DNA of 64,000 nt from Rhodococcoides corynebacterioides NBRC 14404 (GTDB lineage Bacteria; Actinomycetota; Actinomycetes; Mycobacteriales; Mycobacteriaceae): NCBI RefSeq assembly GCF_001894765.1, contig NZ_BCWV01000004.1:496001-560000 (forward strand). The letters are read 5' to 3'. This document shows positions 44,431-53,619 of the stretch, one piece after another (positions within the stretch are counted from its first letter, which is position 1; the number at the start of each line of letters is the position of its first letter). Made by a program: the position numbers and the translations under genes. The notes under the pieces were generated by a model, which was not told where the DNA came from, searched no databases, and worked only from the letters and a program-made list of their open reading frames with translations.

Positions 44431-45221
44431 TCCGCCTGGCAGGTCGGGCACCAGAAGAGGTTGCGGCCCTTCATGTCCTGCGTGCGGATCGGCGTTCCGC
44501 AGATCCGGCAGGGCAGCCCCGTCCGCTTGTACACGTAACTGCGCGGCCTTCCGGGTCCTCGGGAGGCCGCGCTGTCGTGTTCGGGGCGCAGGGTGACGAT
44601 GCGCCCGCGCCGCACCCCGAGCTTCATCAGCTCGACCAGGTCCACCCACATGGCGTTCCATCGCTCGGTGTCCAGTTTCTTGCCCGGCAGGAACGGGTCG
44701 ACGCCGTGGCGGAAGAGCAACTCGGCGCGATAGACGTTGCCGATGCCGGCGATCACGTCCTGCTCCATCAGCAGCGCGCCGATGGCCACCGACGACTTGT
44801 GGATGCGGTGGAACGCCTTGTCCGGGTCGGACTCTCGGCGCAGCGGATCCGGGCCGAGCCGCGCCACCAGGGCATCGACGTCGGACTCGTCGTAGATCTC
44901 GCACCGGGTGGGGCCGCGCAGATCGGTGCCCTTGTCCCGGCCGACCAGGCGCATCCGCACCTGACCGACCGGGTCCTTCATGGGCACGGGTTGATCGGTG
45001 AACTTGCCGTAGAGACCGAGGTGCACGTGCACGATCGCGCCGTTGTCGTACCGATGCAGCAGATGCTTGCCCCACGCGTCGGCACGCAGCAGCACGTGAC
45101 CGGTGACCCACTCCGCGCCCTCGACGAACCGCCCCTGCGGACTGGACACCTCGAGTTCCTGACCGGCGAAGGACTTCTGGTGCGCGCGGGCCAGACGATG
45201 CAGGGTGTGACCCTCGGGCAT
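44427..45221 (-). CDS. nei: Fpg/Nei family DNA glycosylase (endonuclease VIII)
   Basis: The enzyme removes oxidised bases and nicks the AP site. The 264-aa protein starts MPEGHTLHRLA, with the N-terminal Pro2 nucleophile and Glu3; the PEGHT form marks the Nei branch, not MutM. The H2TH helices follow (GIGNVYRAELLFRHGVDP). The C-terminal zinc finger is CRICGTPIRTQDMKG then WCPTCQ. ATG 45221 was chosen because Pro2 must be N-terminal; longer upstream readings were rejected. It lies 34 bp downstream of rpiB, as in M. tuberculosis (Rv2464c). Confidence 0.93.
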   Translation of the reverse strand: MPEGHTLHRLARAHQKSFAGQELEVSSPQGRFVEGAEWVTGHVLLRADAWGKHLLHRYDNGAIVHVHLGLYGKFTDQPVPMKDPVGQVRMRLVGRDKGTDLRGPTRCEIYDESDVDALVARLGPDPLRRESDPDKAFHRIHKSSVAIGALLMEQDVIAGIGNVYRAELLFRHGVDPFLPGKKLDTERWNAMWVDLVELMKLGVRRGRIVTLRPEHDSAASRGPGRPRSYVYKRTGLPCRICGTPIRTQDMKGRNLFWCPTCQAD

Positions 45222-45255
45222 GAGCGGTCCTGTCCGGTGAGAAGGGTGTGGACCC

Positions 45256-45747
45256 TTACTGTTCGGAGCCGGCCGGTGCTCCGGGCACTGCCGGTGCGTC
45301 GCCCGTGCGCTCGTACTCGGCGAGGATGTCGATGCGGCGCTGGTGGCGCTCCTCGCCGGACCACGGCGTCTCGAGGAACGCGTCCACGATCGCGAGGGCC
45401 TCGGGCAGCGTGTGCATCCGGCCGCCGATGCCGATGAGCTGCGCCTTGTTGTGCTGGCGAGCCAGCTGTGCGGTCTCCACGCTCCACGCCAGCGCGCAAC
45501 GGGCGCCGGGCACCTTGTTCGCGGCGATCTGCTCGCCGTTACCGGATCCGCCGAGCACCAGGCCGAGGCTGTCCGGATCGGCCACCGTGCGGCGTGCGGC
45601 CTCGATGCAGAACGCCGGGTAGTCGTCGACGGCGTCGTAGGTGAACGCACCGCAGTCCACGGGCTCGTGCCCGGACTCGCGGAGGTGATCGATGATCTGA
45701 TTCTTGAACTCGAAGCCGGCGTGATCGGCACCCAGGTAAACGCGCAT
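45256..45747 (-). CDS. rpiB: Ribose-5-phosphate isomerase B
   Basis: RpiB interconverts ribose 5-phosphate and ribulose 5-phosphate. The 163-aa protein has ADHAG (Asp8, His9), GGSGNGEQIAANKV with Glu72 at the position of the mycobacterial catalytic base, and RQHN with His99 for ring opening. There is no Cys at the E. coli base position, which is the normal actinobacterial variant. The C-terminal ~12 residues are an Ala/Pro-rich extension. Its ATG is only 16 bp from the divergent DUF429 start. Confidence 0.94.
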   Translation of the reverse strand: MRVYLGADHAGFEFKNQIIDHLRESGHEPVDCGAFTYDAVDDYPAFCIEAARRTVADPDSLGLVLGGSGNGEQIAANKVPGARCALAWSVETAQLARQHNKAQLIGIGGRMHTLPEALAIVDAFLETPWSGEERHQRRIDILAEYERTGDAPAVPGAPAGSEQ

Positions 45748-45750
45748 GGC

Positions 45751-45756
45751 TAGAGT
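45751..45756 (+). promoter_or_regulatory. -10 element in the 16-bp rpiB/DUF429 divergent gap
   Basis: TAGAGT (45751-45756, TAnnnT) lies 7 bp before the DUF429 GTG at 45764, the spacing expected for leaderless transcription. On the other strand CAAACT (45754-45759) sits at the equal distance from the rpiB ATG. No ribosome site fits in the gap for either gene. Any -35 elements would lie inside the opposite coding sequence. Confidence 0.45.
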
Positions 45757-45763
45757 TTGACAG

Positions 45764-46456
45764 GTGCGTGGCACCGGCTCGGCCTCCGCTCCCCCGGTCG
45801 CCGGGGTGGACGGCGCCGGTGGGCGCTGGGTGGTCGCCGTCCTCGACGACGACGCCGTGCGCCTCCATCTCGCGGACACCCCGGCCGACGTGCTCCGGAC
45901 CACCGCGGATTGTGCCGTGGTCGGCGTCGACATGCCGCTCGTGGTCCCGGTCGACGGAACGCGGGAGTCGGAGGTGGCGCTGCGCGCCTTCCTCGGCTCG
46001 GCGCGCTCGTCGCTGTTCCCCACCCCCGTGGCCGACGCGGTCCGGGCCTCGTCGTACGAGGAGGCCTGCGCGGCGTCGCGCGCCCGGACGGGGAAGGCGA
46101 TCAGCAAGCAGGCCTGGTTCCTGTGCCGACACATCCTGGACTGGTCGGCGGCACTGAACACGGCACCGGACCGGAATCGGGTGATCGAGGTCCATCCCGA
46201 GTCGTCGTTTCGCGCCCTTGCGCCCGACGTGGCGTTCGGGTCGAAGAAGCGAGCCCGAGGTCTGGCGCAGCGACTCGCTGCGCTGGGTGCCGTCGTCGAC
46301 CCGGCCGACGTGCTGGCGGCCACGGCCGCACTGGACGACGGCCCCGCGCTCGACGACGTTCTGGACGCGGTGGCCGCCGCGTGGTCGGCCCGACGGTGGC
46401 GCGACGGGCAAGCGCGGACGTTCGGTCCGTCGTCCGCCGACCGCATCGTGGTGTAG
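45764..46456 (+). CDS. DUF429 family protein (predicted RNase H-like fold nuclease)
   Basis: The 230-aa protein matches DUF429: VAGVDGAGGRWVVAVLDD opens the fold, VVGVDMPLVV gives the second acidic strand, then SSLFPTPVADAV, GKAISKQAWFL and VIEVHPESSF. The acidic residues (Asp in GVDGA, Asp in GVDMP, Glu in EVHPE) suit an RNase H-like metal site, which is why the family is predicted to be a nuclease; no activity is established to my knowledge. GTG 45764 is the only start giving the complete first strand. Confidence 0.8.
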   Translation: MRGTGSASAPPVAGVDGAGGRWVVAVLDDDAVRLHLADTPADVLRTTADCAVVGVDMPLVVPVDGTRESEVALRAFLGSARSSLFPTPVADAVRASSYEEACAASRARTGKAISKQAWFLCRHILDWSAALNTAPDRNRVIEVHPESSFRALAPDVAFGSKKRARGLAQRLAALGAVVDPADVLAATAALDDGPALDDVLDAVAAAWSARRWRDGQARTFGPSSADRIVV

Positions 46457-46538
46457 GAAGCCTCGGTGCGGCAGATGCCTCGGGGGCCGACGCCACTGCG
46501 CCGACCCCCGCTGCGTGTCGATCGAGAACGCGTGCCGC

Positions 46539-47150
46539 TCAGTCGAACTGCGGATCCTCGTGACGAGTTCGCTTGAGCTCGAAGAAGTGCGGGTACGAGG
46601 CGAAGATCACCGACGCGTCCCACAGCTTGCCGGCCTCCTCGCCCCGCGGAATGCGCGAGAGGACGGGGCCGAAGAACGCGACGCCGTTGACGTGGATGGT
46701 GGGCGTGCCGACGTCGTCGCCCACCTTGTCCATGCCGGCGTGGTGGCTCTTGCGCAGCGCGTCGTCGTAGTCCGTGCTGGTCGCCGCGGACGCGAGCTCG
46801 GCGGGCAGATCCAGTGCGGCGAGCGAGGACTCGACGACATCGGCGAAGTCCTTGTTGCCCTCGTTGTGAATTCGCGTGCCCATCTCGGTGTAGAGGGGTT
46901 CGAGGATCTCGTCGCCCTTCTCCTGTGCCGCCGCGATGGCCACACGTACCGGACCCCACGCCTTCGTCATCAACTCGCGGTACTCGTCGGGCAGGTCACG
47001 GCCCTCGTTCAGCACCGCGAGGCTCATGACGTGGAAGTTGGTCTCGATATCGCGGACCTTCGCGACCTCGAGGATCCACCGCGAGGTGATCCAGCACCAC
47101 GGGCAGAGAGGGTCGAACCAGAAATCCGCCACGTCCTTGGTCTCGCTCAC
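46539..47150 (-). CDS. DsbA-family oxidoreductase, mycothiol-dependent Rv2466c type
   Basis: The 203-aa protein has a thioredoxin-like fold with an inserted helical domain and the CPWC active site (Cys16, Cys19 in FDPLCPWCW), then GTPTIHVNG with the cis-proline. This matches M. tuberculosis Rv2466c, a mycothiol-linked reductase that also activates nitro-prodrugs. No signal peptide is seen, so it is cytosolic. The GTG at 47150 was chosen because the CPWC sits near the N-terminus in the family; an upstream in-frame methionine was rejected. It is divergent from pepN, as in mycobacteria. Confidence 0.9.
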   Translation of the reverse strand: MSETKDVADFWFDPLCPWCWITSRWILEVAKVRDIETNFHVMSLAVLNEGRDLPDEYRELMTKAWGPVRVAIAAAQEKGDEILEPLYTEMGTRIHNEGNKDFADVVESSLAALDLPAELASAATSTDYDDALRKSHHAGMDKVGDDVGTPTIHVNGVAFFGPVLSRIPRGEEAGKLWDASVIFASYPHFFELKRTRHEDPQFD

Positions 47151-47310
47151 ATCTGTCCTTCCGTCGTCACTCCTGTGCGCAGGTGCGCCCCACACCTGTT
47201 TGTACCCCCATCCGACGGACGAGACATGATGGGATGTGTCGAGCCCGTGCGGTGAGCACGAGTTCCGTTCACCTCCGCGCATCATCCGCCCACGAGAAGG
47301 AAGGGTGCAC

Positions 47311-49908
47311 GTGGTTGCTCCCAATCTGACCAGGGACCAGGCCGAGACCCGTTCGGGCCTGATCTCCGTGTCGCACTACGCCATCGACCTCGATCTCACG
47401 GACTCGGCGGGAGGGCCGGGCGAGAAGACCTTCCGGTCGAGCACCACCGTGTCGTTCACCGCCACGCCGGGCGCGTCGACGGTCGTCGACATCGTGGCGG
47501 CCGGAATCCACTCCGCCACCCTCAACGGCACCGACCTCGACGTCGCGGACTACGACGAGTCCACCGGCATCGCACTGCCGGATCTCGCCGAGACCAACGA
47601 GCTGACGGTCGTCGCCGACTGCGTCTACTCCCACACCGGCGAGGGGCTGCACCGGTTCGTCGACCCCGCCGACGGGTCGGTCTACCTCTACAGCCAGTTC
47701 GAGACGGCGGACGCCAAGCGCATGTTCGCCTGCTTCGACCAGCCGGACCTCAAGGCGACGTTCGCGCTGACGGTCACCGCGCCCGCGGGCTGGGCCGTGA
47801 TCTCGAACGCGGCCGCCGGGCACGCCGGAGACGCCGGAGACGCCGGAGACACGGCCGGGGTGCGCCACGTCTTCGAGACGACGCCCGTGATGAGCACCTA
47901 CCTCGTCGCGCTGATCGCCGGGCCCTACGCCAAGTGGACCGACACCTACACCGACGACCACGGCACCATTCCGCTGGGCATCTACTGCCGGGCGTCGCTG
48001 GCCGACCACATGGACGCCGAGCGACTCTTCACCGAGACCAAGCAGGGGTTCCGCTTCTATCACGACAATTTCGGAACGCCGTACGCCTTCGGCAAGTACG
48101 ACCAGCTCTTCGTGCCGGAGTTCAACGCGGGCGCGATGGAGAACGCGGGCGCCGTCACGTTCCTCGAGGACTACGTCTTCCGGTCCAAGGTGACGCGGTA
48201 CTCCTACGAGCGCCGCGCGGAGACGGTGCTCCACGAGATGGCGCACATGTGGTTCGGTGACCTCGTCACCATGCGCTGGTGGGACGATCTGTGGCTCAAC
48301 GAGTCCTTCGCCACCTTCGCCTCGGTGCTCTGCCAGGCCGAGGCCACCGAGTACACCAACGCGTGGACGACCTTCGCCAACGTCGAGAAGTCATGGGCCT
48401 ACCGCCAGGATCAGCTGCCCTCGACGCACCCCATCGCGGCCGACATCCCCGACCTCGCCGCCGTGGAGGTGAACTTCGACGGCATCACGTACGCCAAGGG
48501 CGCCAGCGTGCTCAAGCAGCTCGTCGCCTACGTCGGACTCGAGGACTTCCTCGCCGGCCTGCGCAGCTACTTCCGCGACCACGCGTACGGCAACGCGACG
48601 TTCGACGATCTGCTGTCGGCCCTCGAGACGGCGTCGGGACGGGACCTGTCGGATTGGGGCGCGCAATGGCTCCGCACCACGGGACTGAACACGCTGACCC
48701 CGGACTTCACCGTCGGTGAGGACGGCACCTACACGGCGTTCGCCGTCGTGCAGGGCCCCGCGGAACCCGGTGCAGGCGAGCGTCGTGTCCACCGCATCGC
48801 GGTCGGGGTGTACGACGACGACGCGGCCGGGAAGCTGGTCCGCACCCACCGCGTCGAACTCGACCTCGACGCGGCCGAGCGCACCGACGTGGCCGAGCTG
48901 GTGGGCGTCCCCGCGGGGCGCTTCGTCCTGGTCAACGACGACGATCTCACCTACTGCTCGTTGCGCCTGGACCCGGCGTCGCTCGAGACCCTGACGTCGC
49001 GAATCGGCGACATCGCCGAGTCGCTCCCCCGCACCCTGGCGTGGTCGGCGGCGTGGGAGATGACCCGTCAGGCCGAGACCAAGGCCCGCGATTTCGTCGC
49101 GTTGGTCGAGCGCGGGGTCGACGCCGAGACGGAGGTGGGTGTGGTGCAGCGGCTGCTGCTGCAGGCGCAGACCGCCCTCGGCTCGTACGCCGATCCGGAG
49201 TGGGCCGAGAGCACCGGCTGGCCGGGTTTCGCGGACCGCCTGCTGGAGCTGGCCCGGGCCGCCGAGCCCGGTTCCGACCATCAGCTCGCCCACGTCGGAG
49301 CCCTGACGTCGTCGGTGCTCGCCGACCGGCACCTGGAGGTGCTGCGCGCGGTGCTGGACGGTGACCCGACGGAACAGGGCCTGACGGGCCTGACCGTGGA
49401 CACCGACCTGCGGTGGCGCATCGTCACCGCGCTCGCCCGCAGCGGGGCCGTCGACACCGGCGACGAGACGCCGACGATCGACGCGGAGGCGGAACGCGAC
49501 AACACCGCGGCGGGAGCACGGCACGCCGCGGCGGCGCGCGCCGCCCGACCGCAGGCCACCGTGAAGGAACGGGCCTGGACCTCGGTGATCGAGGACGACA
49601 GCCTGCCCAACATCACCGCACGCGCCATCATCGGGGCGTTCCCCGGCGTCGGCCAGGGCGAACTGCTCGCGCCGTTCGTCCAGCGGTACTTCGACGTCGT
49701 CGCCGACGTGTGGGCGCGCCGGTCCAGCGAGGTGGCCCAGACCGTCGTCGTGGGCCTCTACCCGTCGTGGGCGATCTCCGAGGACGCCGTCGCCGCGGCG
49801 GACGCGTTCCTGGCCGGCGATCACCCCCCGGCGCTCGCACGCCTGGTCGTCGAGGGCCGGGCCGGCGTGGTCCGCGCCCTGCGCGCTCGCGCCGCGGACC
49901 GGGCCTGA
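47311..49908 (+). CDS. pepN: Aminopeptidase N (M1 family)
   Basis: PepN trims N-terminal residues from peptides. The 865-aa protein has the exopeptidase motif GAMEN (274-278) and the zinc motif HEMAH (308-312) followed by the third ligand in WLNESFA (Glu331). The C-terminal ERAP1-like helical domain covers ~510-860. GTG 47311 was chosen because GGAAGG lies 6 nt upstream; the GTG at 47305 is too close to it. Length is near the mycobacterial 861 aa. A 27-bp triplet-unit repeat interrupts the N-domain. Confidence 0.95.
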   Translation: MVAPNLTRDQAETRSGLISVSHYAIDLDLTDSAGGPGEKTFRSSTTVSFTATPGASTVVDIVAAGIHSATLNGTDLDVADYDESTGIALPDLAETNELTVVADCVYSHTGEGLHRFVDPADGSVYLYSQFETADAKRMFACFDQPDLKATFALTVTAPAGWAVISNAAAGHAGDAGDAGDTAGVRHVFETTPVMSTYLVALIAGPYAKWTDTYTDDHGTIPLGIYCRASLADHMDAERLFTETKQGFRFYHDNFGTPYAFGKYDQLFVPEFNAGAMENAGAVTFLEDYVFRSKVTRYSYERRAETVLHEMAHMWFGDLVTMRWWDDLWLNESFATFASVLCQAEATEYTNAWTTFANVEKSWAYRQDQLPSTHPIAADIPDLAAVEVNFDGITYAKGASVLKQLVAYVGLEDFLAGLRSYFRDHAYGNATFDDLLSALETASGRDLSDWGAQWLRTTGLNTLTPDFTVGEDGTYTAFAVVQGPAEPGAGERRVHRIAVGVYDDDAAGKLVRTHRVELDLDAAERTDVAELVGVPAGRFVLVNDDDLTYCSLRLDPASLETLTSRIGDIAESLPRTLAWSAAWEMTRQAETKARDFVALVERGVDAETEVGVVQRLLLQAQTALGSYADPEWAESTGWPGFADRLLELARAAEPGSDHQLAHVGALTSSVLADRHLEVLRAVLDGDPTEQGLTGLTVDTDLRWRIVTALARSGAVDTGDETPTIDAEAERDNTAAGARHAAAARAARPQATVKERAWTSVIEDDSLPNITARAIIGAFPGVGQGELLAPFVQRYFDVVADVWARRSSEVAQTVVVGLYPSWAISEDAVAAADAFLAGDHPPALARLVVEGRAGVVRALRARAADRA
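47824..47850 (+). repeat. 9-bp repeat (three copies) inside pepN
   Basis: gccggagac occurs three times in perfect tandem, encoding AGD three times in [13 protein letters not shown], a surface loop of the N-terminal domain. The unit is in frame, so copy number can change without breaking pepN. Confidence 0.9.
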
Positions 49909-49910
49909 GA

Positions 49911-49951
49911 CGCCGAGAGCCCGTCACCGATCGGTGACGGGCTCTCGGGCG
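49911..49951. terminator. Terminator between pepN and the DUF5130 gene
   Basis: A perfect 32-bp palindrome (49915-49946), extended by further GC pairs with one bulge to 49911-49951, lies directly after the pepN stop and 13 bp before the convergent gene's stop. It should end transcripts from both sides. Confidence 0.85.
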
Positions 49952-49964
49952 TTCGGGGGGAGCG

Positions 49965-50447
49965 TCAGGCGGACGGACCCGCGATCGCCGCGCTCATGAC
50001 ACGCACGGCCGCGACGAGACCGTCGATGAGGTCGCCGTCACGGAACGGGCTCAGCGCGGCGGTGACGCCGAGCTGCGCGATGCGATCGTCGACCCGGTGC
50101 GCGATGCCGCGTCCGGACCGGATCTCGATCACTCGCTGGTTGGGCGAGACCGCGATGAGGACGGAGTACTCGGACTCGGGCGCCGCGGCGAGCGCCTGCT
50201 CGGCGCCCACGGCGGGATCCGCGCCGAGGTCACCGACGACGATGCTGAACCGGATGCCGGTGGCGCGGGTCGCGTCGATGAGCGTCTCGTCGAGCTGGAT
50301 CAGCTCGTCGGCCGCGAAGGGCGACAGATCGGGGTTGGGCGTGCCCACCTGGTGCACGCCGGAGACACGTCCACTGGCCGTGACGACGTGGCCGACGGGC
50401 AGGTCCTCCTCGTTCACCGCACGATGCGCGAGTTCACCACTTGCCAC
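49965..50447 (-). CDS. DUF5130 / TPM-domain-like protein
   Basis: The 160-aa protein resembles M. tuberculosis Rv2468c. It lacks a signal peptide or membrane helix and shows a TPM-like core: ETLIDATRATGIRFSIVVGD, then VLIAVSPNQRVIEIRSGRG and a final helix AALSPFRDGDLIDGLVAAV. TPM domains bind phosphate or act near membranes, but function here is unknown. The GTG start at 50447 overlaps the 3' end of the small membrane-protein gene by 14 bp, so the two are coupled. Confidence 0.75.
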   Translation of the reverse strand: MASGELAHRAVNEEDLPVGHVVTASGRVSGVHQVGTPNPDLSPFAADELIQLDETLIDATRATGIRFSIVVGDLGADPAVGAEQALAAAPESEYSVLIAVSPNQRVIEIRSGRGIAHRVDDRIAQLGVTAALSPFRDGDLIDGLVAAVRVMSAAIAGPSA

Positions 50448-50709
50448 TTGCCCGGCCTCCGATCAGTGCCTGCGAGCCCGCGGTGAGCTCGGCGTGTCCC
50501 GAGTGCGCAGCACCCGCTTGATGTGTGTACGGCGTGACCTCGTCCGTCGCCGTCCACAGCACCGGTGCGTGCGTCCAGGTCTGCCCCAACCGATAGGGAG
50601 CCGGACGCGGCGCCGGTGCGCGGGACGTGATCTTCGCGAAGACGTACAACGCGAGGAAGATGGCGAGCGGGATCAGTCCGAAGATCACCGTGGTTTCGAG
50701 GATGCTCAC
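50434..50709 (-). CDS. Small single-span membrane protein
   Basis: The 91-aa protein starts VSILETTVIFGLIPLAIFLA, one membrane helix over residues ~4-26, then a short basic linker and a hydrophilic tail (RLGQTWTHAPVLWTATDEVT, then Gly/Ala-rich). The GTG at 50709 has no strong ribosome site. It overlaps the DUF5130 gene by 14 bp. I do not recognise a family; a similar small gene occurs at this place in mycobacteria, from memory. Confidence 0.7.
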   Translation of the reverse strand: MSILETTVIFGLIPLAIFLALYVFAKITSRAPAPRPAPYRLGQTWTHAPVLWTATDEVTPYTHQAGAAHSGHAELTAGSQALIGGRASGKW

Positions 50710-50746
50710 GCCGCTCAGCCTAGTGGACGGGCCCGGGGACGTCCGC

Positions 50747-51439
50747 TCAGGCAGCACCTTCGCCGAGGTAGGGAAGCCACGTCGGATCGAGTTCCTTGAT
50801 GCCGGCCAGCAGACGCCAGTGCGGTCCCGTCGGCGGTGTGAGGGCCGCGCGCAGGGTCCATCCCAGCTCCGACAGCAATTTGTCCGCTTTGCGGTGATTG
50901 CACGGAGCGCAGCAGGCGACGCAGTTCTCCCACGAGTGACCGCCACCGCGGCTGCGCGGTACGACGTGGTCGATGGTCTCGGCCTTGCCGCCGCAGTAGG
51001 CGCACCGGAAGCGATCACGGTGCATGAGCGCGGAGCGGGTCATGGGAATGCGCGCCCGATAGGGCACACGTACGTAGGTGCGGAGTCGGATGACCGACGG
51101 AACCTGCAGCGCCAGGTCGACGGAGCGGACCAGCGGTCCCTGGTCGTCGTCGTGCACGACGGTGGCCTTCTCGCACACGAGGAGGACGACGGCGCGGCGC
51201 ATCGGCAGCGCGGTGAGCGGTTCGTAGGTCGCGTTGAGCAGGAGCACGCGGCGGGAGAGCCAGGCAGGAACGGCATCGTCGCCGGCGGGCAGATCGTCCC
51301 GGTGGAGCGGGTCGGCGGTCACCGAGCGCAACGCTCGATGACCGGAACTGGTGTGGGCCCCCGACGACGGCGCGGGACGCGCGTCGGTGGGCGACAGTTG
51401 TCGATGCTCGGCGAGGGCTGCGGGCCGGTTCTTCGTCAT
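50747..51439 (-). CDS. HNH endonuclease family protein
   Basis: The 230-aa protein has a ~60-residue polar start, then LNATYEPLTALPMRRAVVLL, and a zinc-supported HNH fold: FRCAYCGGKAETIDHVVPRS, WENCVACCAPCNHRKADK. The two CxxC pairs and the His-Asn-His residues are all present. ATG 51439 follows GGAGG at ideal spacing. This is the widespread actinobacterial orphan HNH protein (Rv2469c-like), conserved by position and not linked to a mobile element; its role is unknown. Confidence 0.88.
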   Translation of the reverse strand: MTKNRPAALAEHRQLSPTDARPAPSSGAHTSSGHRALRSVTADPLHRDDLPAGDDAVPAWLSRRVLLLNATYEPLTALPMRRAVVLLVCEKATVVHDDDQGPLVRSVDLALQVPSVIRLRTYVRVPYRARIPMTRSALMHRDRFRCAYCGGKAETIDHVVPRSRGGGHSWENCVACCAPCNHRKADKLLSELGWTLRAALTPPTGPHWRLLAGIKELDPTWLPYLGEGAA

Positions 51440-51665
51440 GCCACCTCCAGTACGCACCACACGCGCGACGATTCCCGTCGAGGCGGAGTCGCTGCGCGTC
51501 GGTCGGCTCGCGCCGCCGGAGTGCGGCCGACGCCGACACACGTGACGTCCACAACAGTGCATCACGGATCGGCGCAGGACGCACGGCGTTTCGGGGGGCC
51601 GCGAACCGTCCGGTGGGTGAATTCTCGGGGCCCCGGGGGCGGGGCCGATCCGTAGACTCTTCGCC

Positions 51666-52589
51666 GTGTTCTCGACTCTCGCGCTGTCCGAGACCGGCCG
51701 TGACTGGCTGGTCGACCGTCCGCTCCAGATCGTGGGCTATCTCGTCCTGGCGTTGGTGCTCCGGTTCGTGCTGCACCGGGCCATCGATCGGGTGACGCTG
51801 CGGCGCCCCGGCGACGGGCGCAAGCCCGCGTTGCTCAGACCTCTGCGTGAACGCACGACCACCAAGTTGCAGGCCGACATCGTTCACGAACGGCGCGCGC
51901 AGCGCGCGCGCACCATCGGCTCCGTTCTCAAGTCCGGTGTGTCCGTCACCATTCTGATCTGGTTCGTCCTGTCCGCGCTCTCGATCGTCGGCGTCAACGT
52001 CGCCCCGTTCATCGCGTCCGCCGGCATCGTCGGCGTGGCGTTGGGCTTCGGCGCGCAGAACCTGGTGCGCGACTTCCTCTCCGGCATCTTCATGCTGCTC
52101 GAGGATCAGTACGGCGTCGGCGACATCGTCGATCTCGGCGAAGCCACCGGCACGGTGGAGACCGTGGGGCTGCGCGTCACCACCGTGCGAGACATCTCCG
52201 GCACCCTCTGGTACGTCCGCAACGGCGAGGTGTTGCGCGTGGGCAACATGAGCCAGGGACACGCCGTCGCCGTCCTCGACCTGCCCGTGGCGCACACCGC
52301 CAACATCGACACCGCGTGCGAGGTGGCGGAGCGGACCGCGACCGAGGCGATCGCGCACGGCGATTTCGACGACGACATCCTCGAGTCTCCCCAGATGCTG
52401 GGTGTCGACGCGGTCACCTCCGACACCGTGACCCTGCGCCTGACCGTCAAGGTCCGGCCCGGGCGGCAGTGGGCGGTGCAGCGGCGCCTGCACCGACGGA
52501 TACTGGAGGCGTTCGACGAGGCCGGGATCGCCGCGCCGTACCCCAACGGGCGTCCGTTCGGCACCGCCACCAGCACCGTGACCACGTGA
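51666..52589 (+). CDS. Small-conductance mechanosensitive channel (MscS family)
   Basis: The 307-aa protein releases solutes on osmotic down-shock. Three membrane helices are seen: ~22-40, ~88-110, and the pore helix near 117-138 ([20 protein letters not shown]), followed by the beta domain ([20 protein letters not shown]) and the C-terminal alpha/beta part. The pore helix has the packed Ala/Gly pattern of MscS. The start is a GTG. It lies 11 bp upstream of glbO and is probably co-transcribed with it. Confidence 0.9.
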   Translation: MFSTLALSETGRDWLVDRPLQIVGYLVLALVLRFVLHRAIDRVTLRRPGDGRKPALLRPLRERTTTKLQADIVHERRAQRARTIGSVLKSGVSVTILIWFVLSALSIVGVNVAPFIASAGIVGVALGFGAQNLVRDFLSGIFMLLEDQYGVGDIVDLGEATGTVETVGLRVTTVRDISGTLWYVRNGEVLRVGNMSQGHAVAVLDLPVAHTANIDTACEVAERTATEAIAHGDFDDDILESPQMLGVDAVTSDTVTLRLTVKVRPGRQWAVQRRLHRRILEAFDEAGIAAPYPNGRPFGTATSTVTT

Positions 52590-52600
52590 GGACTCCACCG

Positions 52601-53020
52601 ATGACACCACGCGGCGACACTCCGTCGACGCAGCCCGCGCAGACGTTCTACGACGCCGTCGGCGGCGCCGAGACGTTCCGCGCCCTGACGGCCCGGTTCT
52701 ACGAGGAGGTCGAACGCGACGAGATCCTGCGGCGGCTCTACCCGGAGGAGGATCTGGGACCGGCGGAGCGCCGCATGCGGATGTTCCTCGAGCAGTACTG
52801 GGGTGGCCCGCGCACCTACTCCGACGAGCGAGGCCACCCGCGACTGCGGATGCGGCACAGCCCGTTCGTCATCGGCCCGTTCGAGCGCGATGCCTGGTTG
52901 CGCGCCATGCACACGGCGCTCGCGTCGATCGACAGGGCCACGATGGACGACGAGCACCGACAGCAGTTCGTCGACTACATCGAGATGGCGGCGCAGTCGA
53001 TGGTCAACTCCCCCATCTGA
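52601..53020 (+). CDS. glbO: Group II truncated haemoglobin
   Basis: GlbO binds O2 and other ligands and is linked to respiration and oxidative defence. The 139-aa protein has the group II set by spacing with M. tuberculosis trHbO: Tyr34 (B10), Tyr47 (CD1), proximal His86 (F8) and Trp99 (G8). The conserved segment [19 protein letters not shown] contains the haem ligand. ATG 52601 follows GAGGA. It is 11 bp after the MscS gene and convergent with the cupin gene. Confidence 0.94.
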   Translation: MTPRGDTPSTQPAQTFYDAVGGAETFRALTARFYEEVERDEILRRLYPEEDLGPAERRMRMFLEQYWGGPRTYSDERGHPRLRMRHSPFVIGPFERDAWLRAMHTALASIDRATMDDEHRQQFVDYIEMAAQSMVNSPI

Positions 53021-53039
53021 CGACCCGCCGCCCGGGCGA

Positions 53040-53477
53040 TCAGCCCGCGAAGCCGCCGGACCGTGCGCCGCCGCCCCGCAGCTTGCGGGCGACGCGCATG
53101 GCGAACCAGATCGGACGCGGGATGTGCGGGCGCAGGATGGCGTGCTTGCGCACGTACTGCGGCACGTGCCAGCGCGCCCAGGTGTCGGCGTGGAAGAGCG
53201 CCGCGTCGCCCGCGCGGAGGGTGCGCGGCGGCTGACCGGCGGACGTGACGATCACCTCGCCCTCGATGACGTGGATGGTCTCGTCCTGCTCGAAGTACCA
53301 GTCGAAGGTGCCGGCCGTGCAGTCCCACACCCAGCTGGACGTGGTGGTGTCGGGGCTGCAGGACCATTGTCCGCTGCGCGCGACGGGGTTGCCCGCGATG
53401 ATCCACGAGGGATCGATGGGGGCGGCGGTGAGCTCGACGTCGTCGAGGCGGACGGCCTCGAAAACGGGAGTGGTCAT
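53040..53477 (-). CDS. Cupin-domain protein
   Basis: The 145-aa protein has one cupin barrel (residues ~40-120). It carries the Trp/Phe-rich strand VWDCTAGTFDWYFEQDETIH, then VIEGEVIVTSAG and GDAALFHADTWARWHVP. The metal-site residues are partly kept (Glu in DETIHVIEGE, His in FHADTWARWH). This is the cupin_3-like DUF861 group, some of which act in ureidoglycolate or similar metabolism; function here is unknown. A Gly-rich basic tail follows. Confidence 0.78.
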   Translation of the reverse strand: MTTPVFEAVRLDDVELTAAPIDPSWIIAGNPVARSGQWSCSPDTTTSSWVWDCTAGTFDWYFEQDETIHVIEGEVIVTSAGQPPRTLRAGDAALFHADTWARWHVPQYVRKHAILRPHIPRPIWFAMRVARKLRGGGARSGGFAG

Positions 53478-53619
53478 GTGCAGTCCTTTACCGTGGCTTG
53501 ACGATCGCCCTGAAAATACCCTACGAAACCGACTCGTGGTTGCTTTGTCGTCGAGGGGCCGTCACGTGGACGAGTAGCAAGCCCACTCCGCGACGGCATC
53601 CGTCCCCGGCACTGGCACT

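Noticed and set aside
44427-45731. 434-codon version of nei with a long N-terminal extension
   Set aside because: The catalytic Pro2 must follow the initiator Met, so the start is at 45221.
45256-46959. 567-codon frame upstream of rpiB
   Set aside because: The added ~400 residues are antisense to DUF429 and Arg-rich; RpiB begins MRVYLGADHAG at 45747.
50747-51439. HNH gene as sign of a homing endonuclease or mobile element
   Set aside because: No intein, intron or insertion-sequence ends nearby; the gene is positionally conserved in mycolata.
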